From contig CAZWJH010000005.1 in NCBI GenBank assembly GCA_964634755.1, forward strand, positions 1 through 57,565: a DNA stretch of 57,565 nt. Direction: 5' to 3'. Both the position numbers and the translations under genes were made by a program. Position 1 is the first letter of the stretch; each line of letters begins with the position of its first letter. The notes beneath the pieces are model-generated. The model ran no database searches and was not told where the DNA came from. It worked only from the letters and a program-made list of their open reading frames with translations. Positions 42,400-51,667 of this stretch are shown one piece after another. The DNA is from JALXDT01 sp964634755 (lineage in GTDB: Bacteria; Acidobacteriota; Aminicenantia; JAMOAD01).

Positions 42400-43589
42400 T
42401 ATCCCTCCATGACTTTTTTAAGTTTTTCCAATGCCCAATCTATTTCCTCCTTTGTAATTATAAGAGGTGGTGCAAATCTGATTACCATTTCATGGGTCTC
42501 TTTGCACAAAAGCCCATTTTCCATTAATTTTTCGGCATATGGTCTTGCGAGCTCTTTAAGCTCCATTCCTATAAGAAGCCCTTTTCCTCTAACCTCTTTT
42601 ATTACGGGATTATTGATTTTCCTTAATTCATTCATAAAATAATTTCCTAATTCATTTGCTTTTTCAGGTAAATTCTCATTCTCAAGTACCTCAAGAGCTG
42701 CTATACCAACAGCTGCACCCAGTGGGTTTCCTCCGAAAGTGGAGCCATGATCTCCGGGATTGAACACACCCAAAACTTCCTTTGTGGATACAACAGCTGA
42801 AACCGGCATCACACCTCCTCCGAGAGCCTTACCAAGAATAATCATATCAGGTCTTATGCTTTCCCACTCAAATGCAAATTTTTTACCGGTCCTTCCGAGT
42901 CCTGTTTGAATTTCGTCCAGTACAAGAAGAACATTATTTTTATCTGCTATCTCTCTTAGTTTCTTTAAGTATCCATCTTTAGGTATTATAATCCCTCCTT
43001 CTCCCTGAATAGGCTCAACCATGATTGCCACTGTGTTGGAAGTTATAGCTTTTTCAACTTCATCAGCATCTCCATACTTTACAATCTTAAATCCCGGTGT
43101 AAAAGGCCCGAATCCATCTCTATATTGCTCTTCGGTTGAAAAACTTATAATTGTGACTGTCCTTCCGTGAAAATTGTTTTCAGCAACGATTATTTCGGCT
43201 TTATCCTTTTCAACACCTTTTTTATAATAACCCCATTTTCTTACTGCTTTTATCGCAGTTTCCACTGCTTCTGCTCCTGTATTCATTGGAAGAGCCATCT
43301 CAAAACCCGAGAATTCGCAAATTTTTTTGAGAAAAAGAGGAAGCTGATCATTGTGGAATGCTCTTGATGTAAGAGTTACTTTGTCTAATTGTTTTTTTGC
43401 TATATCAATAATATAGGGATGTCTATGTCCCTGATTAAGAGCTGAATACGAAGAGAGCATATCCATGTATTTGTTCCCTTCAACATCCCATACCCAGACT
43501 CCTTCAGCTTTTGAAATAACTATTGGGAGCGGATGATAATTATGAGCACCGTATTCATCGTTAATTTTAATTAATTCCTTTGAATTCAT
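42399..43589 (-). CDS. rocD: ornithine aminotransferase
   Basis: A 396-residue class III PLP aminotransferase that converts ornithine and 2-oxoglutarate to glutamate semialdehyde and glutamate. The typical N-terminus YGAHNYHPLPIVISKAEGVWVWD distinguishes it from acetylornithine enzymes. MNTGAEAVETAIK, NNFHGRT, VLDEIQTGLGRTG and the PLP lysine in LGKALGGGVMPVSAVV are present. AAGGAGG precedes ATG 43589. Points to arginine/ornithine degradation or proline synthesis. Confidence 0.92.
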   Translation of the reverse strand: MNSKELIKINDEYGAHNYHPLPIVISKAEGVWVWDVEGNKYMDMLSSYSALNQGHRHPYIIDIAKKQLDKVTLTSRAFHNDQLPLFLKKICEFSGFEMALPMNTGAEAVETAIKAVRKWGYYKKGVEKDKAEIIVAENNFHGRTVTIISFSTEEQYRDGFGPFTPGFKIVKYGDADEVEKAITSNTVAIMVEPIQGEGGIIIPKDGYLKKLREIADKNNVLLVLDEIQTGLGRTGKKFAFEWESIRPDMIILGKALGGGVMPVSAVVSTKEVLGVFNPGDHGSTFGGNPLGAAVGIAALEVLENENLPEKANELGNYFMNELRKINNPVIKEVRGKGLLIGMELKELARPYAEKLMENGLLCKETHEMVIRFAPPLIITKEEIDWALEKLKKVMEG

Positions 43590-43652
43590 GATTCCTCCTT
43601 AAATTATTATAAAGTTAGTCAATTTTAAATTTTTAAACCCTTTTTGTCAACC

Positions 43653-45143
43653 CTAATTCGAACTTTTAATAAAAGCCTTTTCAGCATTTTCTATTTTTTC
43701 CTTAAAGTTCATATATACGCCTTTAAAGTACGTGTCCAGGAAAAAAAGAGCACTTTTTTTATTTTGCTTGTATAATGATAGGAAGGTTTTTTCAAATTGT
43801 GATTGAAAATTCAAAAGTTCCTCCTCAAAGTTTCCAAAAATCCTTTTGAGTACTTTTATCCTCTTGTAATAATCCTTTTCAACAAATCTTTCCATTTGGT
43901 TTACTCTTGTATAGATCAATTTATTTTTTGAGAAATAAGATTTTACAGGTGAAAAGTGAGATTTTACTATTGATTCATAATCATAGGGAGGTTTTTTAAA
44001 GGAAAAATCAGCAGGGAAATTTTTTATCCCGAAATATAAGGGAATAAAAAGCGATGTATCAGGTTTTCCGATAGATAACCATAAAAGAGAAGAAATTGGT
44101 TTTGGAAGATTGTTTCTTAATTGTGCAACTATTGAATATCTGGTTGTGTGAACGCAAATGGGCCTTTTGTTTTCATAGGTAGTGGGTGTGTTTGGTCCTC
44201 CCTTTTTCTTGCTTAAATCATATTTTGTCCCTTCAAAGTGATCTCTTAAAACTCTCATTAAATCTTTGGGTGATAATTTTTTTATTGGTTTTATTTCAAA
44301 GGGATAAATATCATCAACTTTGAATTTATTACCTCCAATTAATCTCAATGCACTCCATTGCCTATATGTATTATATGTGTTTTTTAGGTTCTCAGCATAA
44401 ACCTTGGCAAAGTCGAATTCTCCGTCTTTTTTCGGATTGTAAAGCCCTTGTTTTATTGCAAAAGAGATTATATCCTTTGATCCTAAAAATTTTTTAGTAT
44501 TGTTAAGGTCAATTTTATGGATATTATAATGATTGGGAATTATGGCGACTTTATCATCATCCACTCTTTCAGCAACCCAATGGTGACCTTTTACAACAGC
44601 AACCATCCATCCCTCATTACTATCTGCTATCGAATATGTTCTTCCTAATGAATCATAACCATACTTTTCTACAAATTCCCCCAACAGGAGAACTGCTTCT
44701 CTTGCAGAGCGAGCTCTCTCTGCGACAAGCATTCTTAACATATATGAAATTTCCCCTTCCTCATGAGCATTCTCTTTTGAGGCACAGCCGTTCGATACTA
44801 TTACAACTCCGCTTTCATTTAGAAAAGAATCTGCAAAATAAAGCTCGGGCATTTCAAACCAGATTAATTCCTGTGTCTGAGAAGAAACTTCAATTTTTTT
44901 CCCGTTTTTCAGAAAGGCAAAAGTGGGGAAGAGGAGTTTTCTTGGGAAAACTCTCATAATTTGCAAAAATTGATTTCCACCATCATCCTCATTATGAGCT
45001 AAAAGTACAGAGCCGTCCACTGTTGTATTTTTCCCGGCAATTATTGTGAAACAATTGCAAACACAATTTTGACTACTTGAAAAAACAGAGAGAGTGGAAA
45101 ATAAAAGCAAAAAGATAGTTAATATAATTCCTTTTTTTCTCAT
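43653..45143 (-). CDS. exported C69-family dipeptidase-like protein
   Basis: A 496-residue peptidase of the C69 (PepD) N-terminal-nucleophile family. A signal peptide (residues 1-23) is followed by a cysteine cluster C27, C29, C31; C31-FTIIAGKNTTVDGSVLLAHNEDDGG matches the C-T-T-I-x-x-G-K start, so C31 is the probable nucleophile after processing. Other signature elements are ISYMLRMLVAERARSAREAV and GHHWVAERVDDDKVAIIPNHY. It should cleave dipeptides in the periplasm, fitting an amino-acid-using organism. A ribosome site AAGGAG lies before the ATG. Monocistronic by its surroundings. Confidence 0.88.
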   Translation of the reverse strand: MRKKGIILTIFLLLFSTLSVFSSSQNCVCNCFTIIAGKNTTVDGSVLLAHNEDDGGNQFLQIMRVFPRKLLFPTFAFLKNGKKIEVSSQTQELIWFEMPELYFADSFLNESGVVIVSNGCASKENAHEEGEISYMLRMLVAERARSAREAVLLLGEFVEKYGYDSLGRTYSIADSNEGWMVAVVKGHHWVAERVDDDKVAIIPNHYNIHKIDLNNTKKFLGSKDIISFAIKQGLYNPKKDGEFDFAKVYAENLKNTYNTYRQWSALRLIGGNKFKVDDIYPFEIKPIKKLSPKDLMRVLRDHFEGTKYDLSKKKGGPNTPTTYENKRPICVHTTRYSIVAQLRNNLPKPISSLLWLSIGKPDTSLFIPLYFGIKNFPADFSFKKPPYDYESIVKSHFSPVKSYFSKNKLIYTRVNQMERFVEKDYYKRIKVLKRIFGNFEEELLNFQSQFEKTFLSLYKQNKKSALFFLDTYFKGVYMNFKEKIENAEKAFIKSSN

Positions 45144-45225
45144 TTTTCAGCTCCTTTTAATCTTTATGATATTTTATTTTAGAACAAAAGAATTAAGTAT
45201 GCAAATAAAATCCCCCTTAAATAAA

Positions 45226-45283
45226 AAAGGGAGCCTTCTTTATAGCTCTTTTGCTGCCTCTTTACGAGGCCGAGGCTCCCTTT
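45226..45283 (-). terminator. strong terminator of the yceD-hppA operon
   Basis: Outer stem AAAGGGAGCC (45226-45235) pairs with GGCTCCCTTT (45274-45283); an inner stem GCCTC (45256-45260) pairs with GAGGC (45266-45270). Read on the minus strand the structure is followed by a T-rich tract, so it ends the transcript of hppA. The nested double-hairpin shape is more elaborate than a simple terminator. Confidence 0.8.
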
Positions 45284-45329
45284 CTAAATTATATACTAAT
45301 ATATAATTTTTTTTATTTTTGTCAAGTTT

Positions 45330-47522
45330 TTAAAAAATATGAAAGGCTACTGTAAGACCTGCCACAACAACAGAAACCATACTCATAAGTTTAATAAGGA
45401 TGTTTAAAGATGGCCCTGATGTATCTTTTAAAGGATCTCCGACAGTATCTCCGACAACTCCGGCTTTATGAGAAGCAGAGCCTTTTCCACCTAAATTTCC
45501 TTCCTCAATATATTTTTTAGCATTATCCCAACTTCCACCTGCATTTGCCATAAAGATTGCAAGAATAAAACCTGAGCTTAAAGCTCCTATCAGAAGTCCC
45601 ATCACTCCTGCAACACCGAAAATAATTCCCACAAAAATAGGAACCAATACTGCAGCGAGTGAAGGTGCCACCATTGATTTTTGTGCTCCTTTTGTTGAAA
45701 TAGCAACACAGGCCTGGTAATCAGGTTTTGCCTTACCTTCCATAATTCCCGGTATTTCTTTAAACTGTCTTCTAACTTCATCAACCATTTTCCCGGCAGC
45801 TTTACTTACAGCTTTTATTGTAAGGCCGGAAAAGAAAAATGCCATCATTGCGCCGATGAAGACTCCGGAAATTACCATAGGATTCATAAGATTTACTTTA
45901 AATATTCTCATAAAATCTGCAATAGTAAGATCATGTAAGAATTTAATAAGTTCAATTCCTTTTTGTTCTGCAAGTTTTGCAAGATCAGCAAAAACCCTTC
46001 CGTGTTCAACAGCTCTAATAAGGCCGGCTCTAACTTCTTCGACATAGGCTGCCAGAAGGGCAAGAGCTGTAAGAGCGGCTGAACCAATTGCGAATCCTTT
46101 TCCTGTAGCAGCTGTCGTGTTACCGAGCGCATCAAGTGCATCCGTGATTTTTCTAACCTCGGGAGGTAATTCTGCCATCTCAGCATTTCCACCTGCATTA
46201 TCTGCAACAGGGCCATAGGCATCTGTTGCAAGTGTAATACCAAGTGTTGAAAGCATTCCCACTGCTGCAACACCTATTCCGTAAAGTCCTTTAATCGGAG
46301 TTGAGAATCCGCCTGCAAAGGCAAAAGCTCCGACAATACCTGTTACGACTGCTAAAATTGGAATCGCAGTTGAAATCATTGCTTGAGACATTCCGGCTAA
46401 AATTGTTGTAGCTTCACCGGTTTTTGTTTGCTCTGCTACAAATATTGTAGGTTTATAACCTGATGATGTATAGTATTCTGTGGATTTTCCAATTACCAAT
46501 CCGACAATAAGCCCGATTACTACAGAACCAGCTATCCCCATATTTCCAGGGAGGAGTGTTTTAACTAAAAAGAAAACTCCAATTATAATAATAGCGGAAC
46601 TGAGGTAAATACCTCTATTTAAAGCATTTAAAAGATTTTTTTGAGAAGCATCCTCTTTAGCTTTAACTGCATATACACCGATTATAGAGGCGAGAATGCC
46701 CAATCCTGCAATTGTCATTGGTAAAACAACAGCATTAAAAGCAAGAGTCTTATTAGCTATGAAAGCTGCTGCTCCGAGAGCTGCAGAAGATAAAATTGAA
46801 CCGGTATATGATTCATAAAGATCTGCGCCCATCCCTGCAACATCCCCAACATTATCTCCAACATTGTCTGCAATTGTGGCAGGATTTCTTGGGTCATCTT
46901 CAGGAATTCCTGCTTCAACTTTTCCTACAAGGTCAGCTCCTACATCCGCAGCTTTGGTAAAAATACCTCCTCCGACTCTTGCAAAAAGAGCTTGAAGTGA
47001 TGCTCCCATTCCGAATGAAAGGAGAATAACAGTTGTTTCTCTTAGGCTATAATGCGCTCCAAAGTAAAGAGCACTAAACCAGATTGAAATATCAACAAGA
47101 CCCAATCCGACAACGGTGAGTCCCATAACTGCTCCAGCTCTAAAAGCAATTCTCAAAGCATCGTTTAAAGATTTTCTTGCTCCGTTTGCTGTTCTTGCTG
47201 AGGAATTTGTTGCTGTCATCATTCCGATATAACCGGAAAGAGCAGAGAAAAAACCTCCTGTTAAGAAAGCAAAAGGTGTCCATCCTGATTGAACATGGAG
47301 TCCGTAAGCCAGAAAGGCTAAAAATCCAGATGTTATTATAAAAAATATGGCAACAACTTTATACTGTTGTGATAGATAGGCCTTTGCTCCTGTTTTAACC
47401 GCATTAGCTATTTCTATCATTTTTTCCGTACCTTCATCTGCTTTCATAACATTTTTATAAAATATGAAAGCAAAAAGAAGGGCAACCACTGCGCTAATAG
47501 GTGCTACCCAAAAAATTCCCAT
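45330..47522 (-). CDS. hppA: membrane-bound ion-pumping pyrophosphatase (K+-dependent type)
   Basis: A 730-residue integral membrane pump with about 16 helices that couples PPi hydrolysis to export of H+ or Na+. The catalytic loops are DVGADLVGKVEAGIPEDDPRNPATIADNVGDNVGD and the C-terminal GDTVGDPLKDTSGPS. The motif GNTTAATGKG has alanine where K+-independent enzymes have lysine, so it should need potassium. Na+ versus H+ specificity cannot be fixed by eye. It starts one base after the fabF stop and is the last gene of the fatty-acid operon, ended by the hairpin at 45226-45283. Confidence 0.95.
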   Translation of the reverse strand: MGIFWVAPISAVVALLFAFIFYKNVMKADEGTEKMIEIANAVKTGAKAYLSQQYKVVAIFFIITSGFLAFLAYGLHVQSGWTPFAFLTGGFFSALSGYIGMMTATNSSARTANGARKSLNDALRIAFRAGAVMGLTVVGLGLVDISIWFSALYFGAHYSLRETTVILLSFGMGASLQALFARVGGGIFTKAADVGADLVGKVEAGIPEDDPRNPATIADNVGDNVGDVAGMGADLYESYTGSILSSAALGAAAFIANKTLAFNAVVLPMTIAGLGILASIIGVYAVKAKEDASQKNLLNALNRGIYLSSAIIIIGVFFLVKTLLPGNMGIAGSVVIGLIVGLVIGKSTEYYTSSGYKPTIFVAEQTKTGEATTILAGMSQAMISTAIPILAVVTGIVGAFAFAGGFSTPIKGLYGIGVAAVGMLSTLGITLATDAYGPVADNAGGNAEMAELPPEVRKITDALDALGNTTAATGKGFAIGSAALTALALLAAYVEEVRAGLIRAVEHGRVFADLAKLAEQKGIELIKFLHDLTIADFMRIFKVNLMNPMVISGVFIGAMMAFFFSGLTIKAVSKAAGKMVDEVRRQFKEIPGIMEGKAKPDYQACVAISTKGAQKSMVAPSLAAVLVPIFVGIIFGVAGVMGLLIGALSSGFILAIFMANAGGSWDNAKKYIEEGNLGGKGSASHKAGVVGDTVGDPLKDTSGPSLNILIKLMSMVSVVVAGLTVAFHIF

Positions 47523-47523
47523 C

Positions 47524-48795
47524 TCAATCCTCCTCTCTTATATTTTTAAAGACCAAAGTAGCATTTGTTCCACCAAATCCGAAAGAATTGCTCATTGCAT
47601 ATTTTATCTTTTTCTTTATGCTGTTATTCGGAGTATAATTCAAATCGCACTCAGGGTCAGAGTTTTCGTAGTTGATAGTGGGAGGTATAATATCATCTCT
47701 CATAGCAAGGAGAGAAAAAGCTGCTTCTATTGCACCGGCAGAACCCAATAGATGACCTGTCATGGATTTTGTTGATGAAATATTCACTTCATAAGCATAA
47801 TCTCCGAAAACCTTTTTTATAGCCATTGTTTCAGTTTTGTCATTCAAAACAGTTGAAGTGCCATGTGCATTAATGTAGTCAATCTCTTCGGGTTTTAACC
47901 CAGCATCTTTTAATGCTTCTGACATACACCTTGCAGCTCCCGAACCGTCAGGTGCAGGAGATGTTTGGTGGTAAGCATCAGAGCTCATTCCAAACCCTAT
48001 TATTTCTCCGTATATTTTAGCTCCTCTCTTTTTCGCTCTTTCATATTCTTCAAGAATAAGAACTGTAGAGCCCTCAGCTATTACAAACCCGTCTCTCTGT
48101 GCATCAAATGGTCTTGAAGCTTTTTCGGGCTCATCATTCCTTCGGGATAAGGCTCTCATTATGTCAAATCCGCCTATGGCAAGAGGTGTTATGGGAGCTT
48201 CCGAACCTCCTGTAATCATTATGTCAGCATAACCTGTTTGAATTATCCTGAAAGCTTCTCCTATTGAGTGGGTAGAAGTAGCGCATGCTGTGACTGTGGA
48301 AAGATTGGGGCCTTTTGCTTGGTATATCATAGACAATATTCCCGAGGCCATATTAATTATTGCCCCGGGAATAAAAAAAGGTTGAATTTTTCTGTGTCCT
48401 TTTTCCATCAGGATATTCTGATTCTTAGCAATCATTCCAATACCACCTATCCCTGAACCTATTGCAACTCCTGTTCTGTCCTGTTCATTCTCACTAAGTT
48501 CTTTTAATCCTGAATCTTCCCAGGCAATTTTTGCAGCTGCCACAGCATAGTGAATAAATTCATCATTCCTACGGATAACTCTATTGTCCATATATTTCGT
48601 AGGATCAAAATTTTTGATTTCTCCTGCAATTTGAGAGCCAAGATCCGTAGTATCAAATTTCGTTACCTTTCCTATTCCGCTTTTACCCTTTTTAACATTT
48701 TCCCATGGCTCTTCAAGACCGATGCCAACCGGTGAGACTATACCGATACCTATGACAACAACTCTTCTAAGTTTTAAAACTTTTTCTTTTGACAT
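47524..48795 (-). CDS. fabF: beta-ketoacyl-ACP synthase II
   Basis: A 423-residue condensing enzyme of fatty-acid elongation. The Cys-His-His triad is TVTACATSTHSIGEA, NAHGTSTVLND and TGHLLGSAGAIEA; SFGFGGTNATLVF closes the protein. Usual length for FabF. Follows acpP after 26 bases. The start is ATG 48795. Confidence 0.95.
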   Translation of the reverse strand: MSKEKVLKLRRVVVIGIGIVSPVGIGLEEPWENVKKGKSGIGKVTKFDTTDLGSQIAGEIKNFDPTKYMDNRVIRRNDEFIHYAVAAAKIAWEDSGLKELSENEQDRTGVAIGSGIGGIGMIAKNQNILMEKGHRKIQPFFIPGAIINMASGILSMIYQAKGPNLSTVTACATSTHSIGEAFRIIQTGYADIMITGGSEAPITPLAIGGFDIMRALSRRNDEPEKASRPFDAQRDGFVIAEGSTVLILEEYERAKKRGAKIYGEIIGFGMSSDAYHQTSPAPDGSGAARCMSEALKDAGLKPEEIDYINAHGTSTVLNDKTETMAIKKVFGDYAYEVNISSTKSMTGHLLGSAGAIEAAFSLLAMRDDIIPPTINYENSDPECDLNYTPNNSIKKKIKYAMSNSFGFGGTNATLVFKNIREED

Positions 48796-48821
48796 AACAA
48801 ATTTTTGTTTTACAGAATATC

Positions 48822-49064
48822 TTATGATTTTTTCTCTGCTATATAATTAACAAGTTCTCCCACTGTTATTATTTTGTCAAGATCTTCATCGGGAATTCTA
48901 ATGTCAAACATATCCTCTACATCCTGAAGTAATGTGGAAACATCTAAAGAATCAAATCCCAAATCCTCTAAAAAAGTTGCATCATTTGTGATCTGGCTTT
49001 CTTCAATCTTGAACTCATCCGTAATAAAATTTTTGATCTTTGCTAAAATTTCTTCCTTTGTCAT
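48822..49064 (-). CDS. acpP: acyl carrier protein
   Basis: An 80-residue acidic four-helix protein that carries growing acyl chains on phosphopantetheine attached to S39 in EDLGFDSLDVS. The rest of the fold (VEDMFDIRIPDEDLDKIITVGELVNYI) is standard. AAGGAGG is the ribosome site. Gene order fabG-acpP-fabF is the usual one. Confidence 0.96.
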   Translation of the reverse strand: MTKEEILAKIKNFITDEFKIEESQITNDATFLEDLGFDSLDVSTLLQDVEDMFDIRIPDEDLDKIITVGELVNYIAEKKS

Positions 49065-49084
49065 TCTTTTCCTCCTTAAATTTT

Positions 49085-49819
49085 TTAGATATAAAGACCA
49101 CCTGAAACATTTATTGTTTCACCTGTTATATAATCTGCATCTTTTGAAATCAAAAATCTTACCACATTTGCAATATCTTCCGGCTTTCCGAATCTTTTAA
49201 GTGGTATAGCTTTGATGTATTCTGCCTTAACTTTTTCGGGAAGTTTGGCTGTCATATCTGTTTCAATGAATCCAGGAGCAATTACATTTGCTGTAATCCC
49301 TTTAGCTCCGTACTCTTTTGCGATAGATTTTGTAAACCCTATAATTCCGCTCTTTGAGGCAGCATAATTACTCTGACCTGCGTTTCCCATCAATCCAACT
49401 ATTGAGCTAATGTTAACTATTTTGCCTGATCTCTGTTTTGCCATATAAGGAATTGTATGCTTTGTGAAATTAAAAACTCCTTTAAGATTAATTGCTATGA
49501 CACTATCCCAATCTTCTTCTCGCATTCTGAGGAGAAGAGTATCTCTGGTGATTCCAGCATTATTAATAAGATAATCTATTTTTCCGTATTTTTCAAAGAC
49601 ATTTTTTACAACATTTCCAACTTCCTCAAAATTCGAAACATCACAAGGGAACACAGAATGAGAATCTGAATTGAGAAGATCCTTTTTAAGTTTCTCCAAA
49701 CTTTCTTCACTTCTTGATACCAGAGCAAGAGAGATTCCCTCATTTGCCAGAGCAATTGCAATACTTTTTCCTATCCCTCTTGATGCTCCCGTGATTATTG
49801 CTACCCTCTTATTCTCCAA
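49085..49819 (-). CDS. fabG: 3-oxoacyl-ACP reductase
   Basis: A 244-residue short-chain reductase using NADPH. ITGASRGIGKSIA binds the cofactor; NNAGITRD, ISSIVGLMGNAGQSNYAASKSG give the Asn-Ser-Tyr-Lys tetrad. The start lies inside the last 11 bases of plsX. fabH and fabD, often found between plsX and fabG, are not here. Confidence 0.95.
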   Translation of the reverse strand: MENKRVAIITGASRGIGKSIAIALANEGISLALVSRSEESLEKLKKDLLNSDSHSVFPCDVSNFEEVGNVVKNVFEKYGKIDYLINNAGITRDTLLLRMREEDWDSVIAINLKGVFNFTKHTIPYMAKQRSGKIVNISSIVGLMGNAGQSNYAASKSGIIGFTKSIAKEYGAKGITANVIAPGFIETDMTAKLPEKVKAEYIKAIPLKRFGKPEDIANVVRFLISKDADYITGETINVSGGLYI

Positions 49820-50816
49820 TGTTTACCTCCTTCAGTTTTTCTGCAATTTTTATATCAACCTGACTTTCAATCATTTTCTTTGTGGTTAATAATCCGTTTT
49901 TAATTGCCTTTACTCTGGATCTTCCGTGACCTATGACAACTACCCCTTTTACACCTAAAAGAATTGCTCCACCGTATTCAGAGTAGTCTAACTTTTTCTT
50001 TAATTTTCTTAAGCCACTCCAGAGGAGAAGAAGACCCATTTTGTGTAAAATATTTCTCGTTAAAGTGTTTTTAAAGTGCCCGTAAAGATTTTCAGCCATT
50101 CCCTCCGCCACTTTTAAAGCCACATTTCCTGTGAACCCATCGGTTACGATAATATCCACTATCCCCTGGTGAATCACGTGTCCTTCAATATTCCCTTTGA
50201 AATTAAGATTTGAATTGGAAAGGAGTTTAAATGTTTCTTTTGTAAGTTTGTTTCCTTTTAAAGTTTCTTCGCCAATTGACATTAACCCGACAGAGGGGTT
50301 TTCTTTGCCTAAAATTTCTTCCGAAAAAATGGTTCCCATAATTGCAAACTGGAAAAGATGCTCAGGTTTGCAATCTGCATTGGCACCGACATCTAGGATT
50401 ATAGATTCTCTGTTCTGTGTTGGGAAAACAACCGCAAGAGCAGGTCTTTTAATTCCTTCTATAGGTTCAAGGATAAACTTTGCATTGACCATCACCGCTC
50501 CGGTATTACCTGCTGAGAACATCCCTTCGGCTATTCTGTTTTTGACTAAGTCCAAAGCTAATTTTATACTGGACTTCTTTTTACCCCGTAGATAGCTCAT
50601 TATTGTGTCTTTCATAGTGACTACTTCGGGAGCATCTACTATTTCTATCTTATCATAATGTTTAAACCCTACCTTTTCCAGACACTCCTTTACACTTTTT
50701 TCCAGACCTACGAGGTAAAGTTTTATATTCTCATTTTCAAGAGTGGACTTTGCTCCCTTTATAATTTCGCAAGGGGCAAAATCCCCGCCCATAACATCAA
50801 GTGCGATGGATCTCAT
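49809..50816 (-). CDS. plsX: phosphate acyltransferase PlsX
   Basis: A 335-residue enzyme that makes acyl-phosphate from acyl-ACP for phospholipid synthesis. Starts RSIALDVMGGDFAPCEIIKGA, with SAGNTGAVM, LDVGANADCKPEHLFQFA, DGFTGNVALK and GGAILLGVKGVVVIGHG. Length normal. Sits between rpmF and fabG in the widespread yceD-rpmF-plsX order. Confidence 0.95.
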   Translation of the reverse strand: MRSIALDVMGGDFAPCEIIKGAKSTLENENIKLYLVGLEKSVKECLEKVGFKHYDKIEIVDAPEVVTMKDTIMSYLRGKKKSSIKLALDLVKNRIAEGMFSAGNTGAVMVNAKFILEPIEGIKRPALAVVFPTQNRESIILDVGANADCKPEHLFQFAIMGTIFSEEILGKENPSVGLMSIGEETLKGNKLTKETFKLLSNSNLNFKGNIEGHVIHQGIVDIIVTDGFTGNVALKVAEGMAENLYGHFKNTLTRNILHKMGLLLLWSGLRKLKKKLDYSEYGGAILLGVKGVVVIGHGRSRVKAIKNGLLTTKKMIESQVDIKIAEKLKEVNIGE

Positions 50817-50822
50817 ACTTTT

Positions 50823-51005
50823 TTATTCTTGATTGCCCTGAATTACCTGCCTTCCTTTATAATATCCGCATTCAGGGCATGCTCTGTGCGGCATCATAGG
50901 GCTACCGCACTTAGGACATAAGGTTAAACTTTTAACTTCCAATGCATGATGAGATCTTCTTTTTCTTTTTCTTGATTTTGAAGTTTTTCTCTTTGGTACA
51001 GCCAT
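50823..51005 (-). CDS. rpmF: 50S ribosomal protein L32
   Basis: A 60-residue basic protein of the large subunit: AVPKRKTSKSRKRKRRSHHAL at the start (given here by its pattern, residues 2-22) and a zinc-binding CPKC and CPEC pair (C30/C33 and C43/C46). So it is the zinc (C+) form. Two bases separate it from yceD. Confidence 0.96.
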   Translation of the reverse strand: MAVPKRKTSKSRKRKRRSHHALEVKSLTLCPKCGSPMMPHRACPECGYYKGRQVIQGNQE

Positions 51006-51006
51006 T

Positions 51007-51525
51007 TTATTTACCTCTCATGTTTTCTATTATTAGATCTATTCTCGGATCTCTTTTTTTTACTTCACAGCCACAGGGTCCCTCATTTAAGTTTTTTCCG
51101 CAAACAGGACACAAACCTTTGCAATCTTCGGAACAGAGGGGTTTAAATGGTATTGAAAGGTTTATCTGATCAATAATTATTCTATCTATATCAATAATTC
51201 CTTCTTTATAATAGAGGGTGTTAAGGTCATCTTCATTTAACTCAATTTCTTCTTCAAACCGGGTAGTTTCCTCCGGGAAGAAGACAAGATCAAAGGAAGA
51301 ATTTATCTTTTCTGTATAAGGAGAAAGACATCTTGTGCATTCAAGTTCTATGGTGGTTTTTACTATCCCTTTAACTACTATTTTATCTCCGCTTTTAATT
51401 ATTCGAACTTCTGCGGAGACGGGGTCCAGAAATCTGCTTTTCTCAACCAAATCGTCCGGGTTGACATCAAAAATCTCATTAATGTCTAAACCATCCCTTG
51501 GAATATCTTCAACAAAAATTAACAT
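51007..51525 (-). CDS. yceD: YceD/DUF177 family protein (23S rRNA accumulation protein)
   Basis: A 172-residue DUF177 protein. Motifs are LECTRCLSPYTEKI and the cysteine-rich end CSEDCKGLCPVCGKNLNEGPCGC, probably a zinc site. Family members are required for normal 23S rRNA accumulation and are nearly always encoded before rpmF, as here. It is the first gene of the fatty-acid operon. Confidence 0.9.
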   Translation of the reverse strand: MLIFVEDIPRDGLDINEIFDVNPDDLVEKSRFLDPVSAEVRIIKSGDKIVVKGIVKTTIELECTRCLSPYTEKINSSFDLVFFPEETTRFEEEIELNEDDLNTLYYKEGIIDIDRIIIDQINLSIPFKPLCSEDCKGLCPVCGKNLNEGPCGCEVKKRDPRIDLIIENMRGK

Positions 51526-51667
51526 TTTTTTCTCCTTTTATTTTAAGGTTGAATTATACACCAATGAAGCCAATTGTCAAGTATTTAGAGCTTGAGATAG
51601 ATAGAGACTTGGATTTTAGTTTTTAAAATTTTCTTGACTGTTTAAAAAGAAAAACATAAACTTTTAT

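Noticed and set aside
45908..46273. 121-codon frame inside hppA on the same strand
   Set aside because: Glutamine- and leucine-rich chance translation of a pump gene in another frame.
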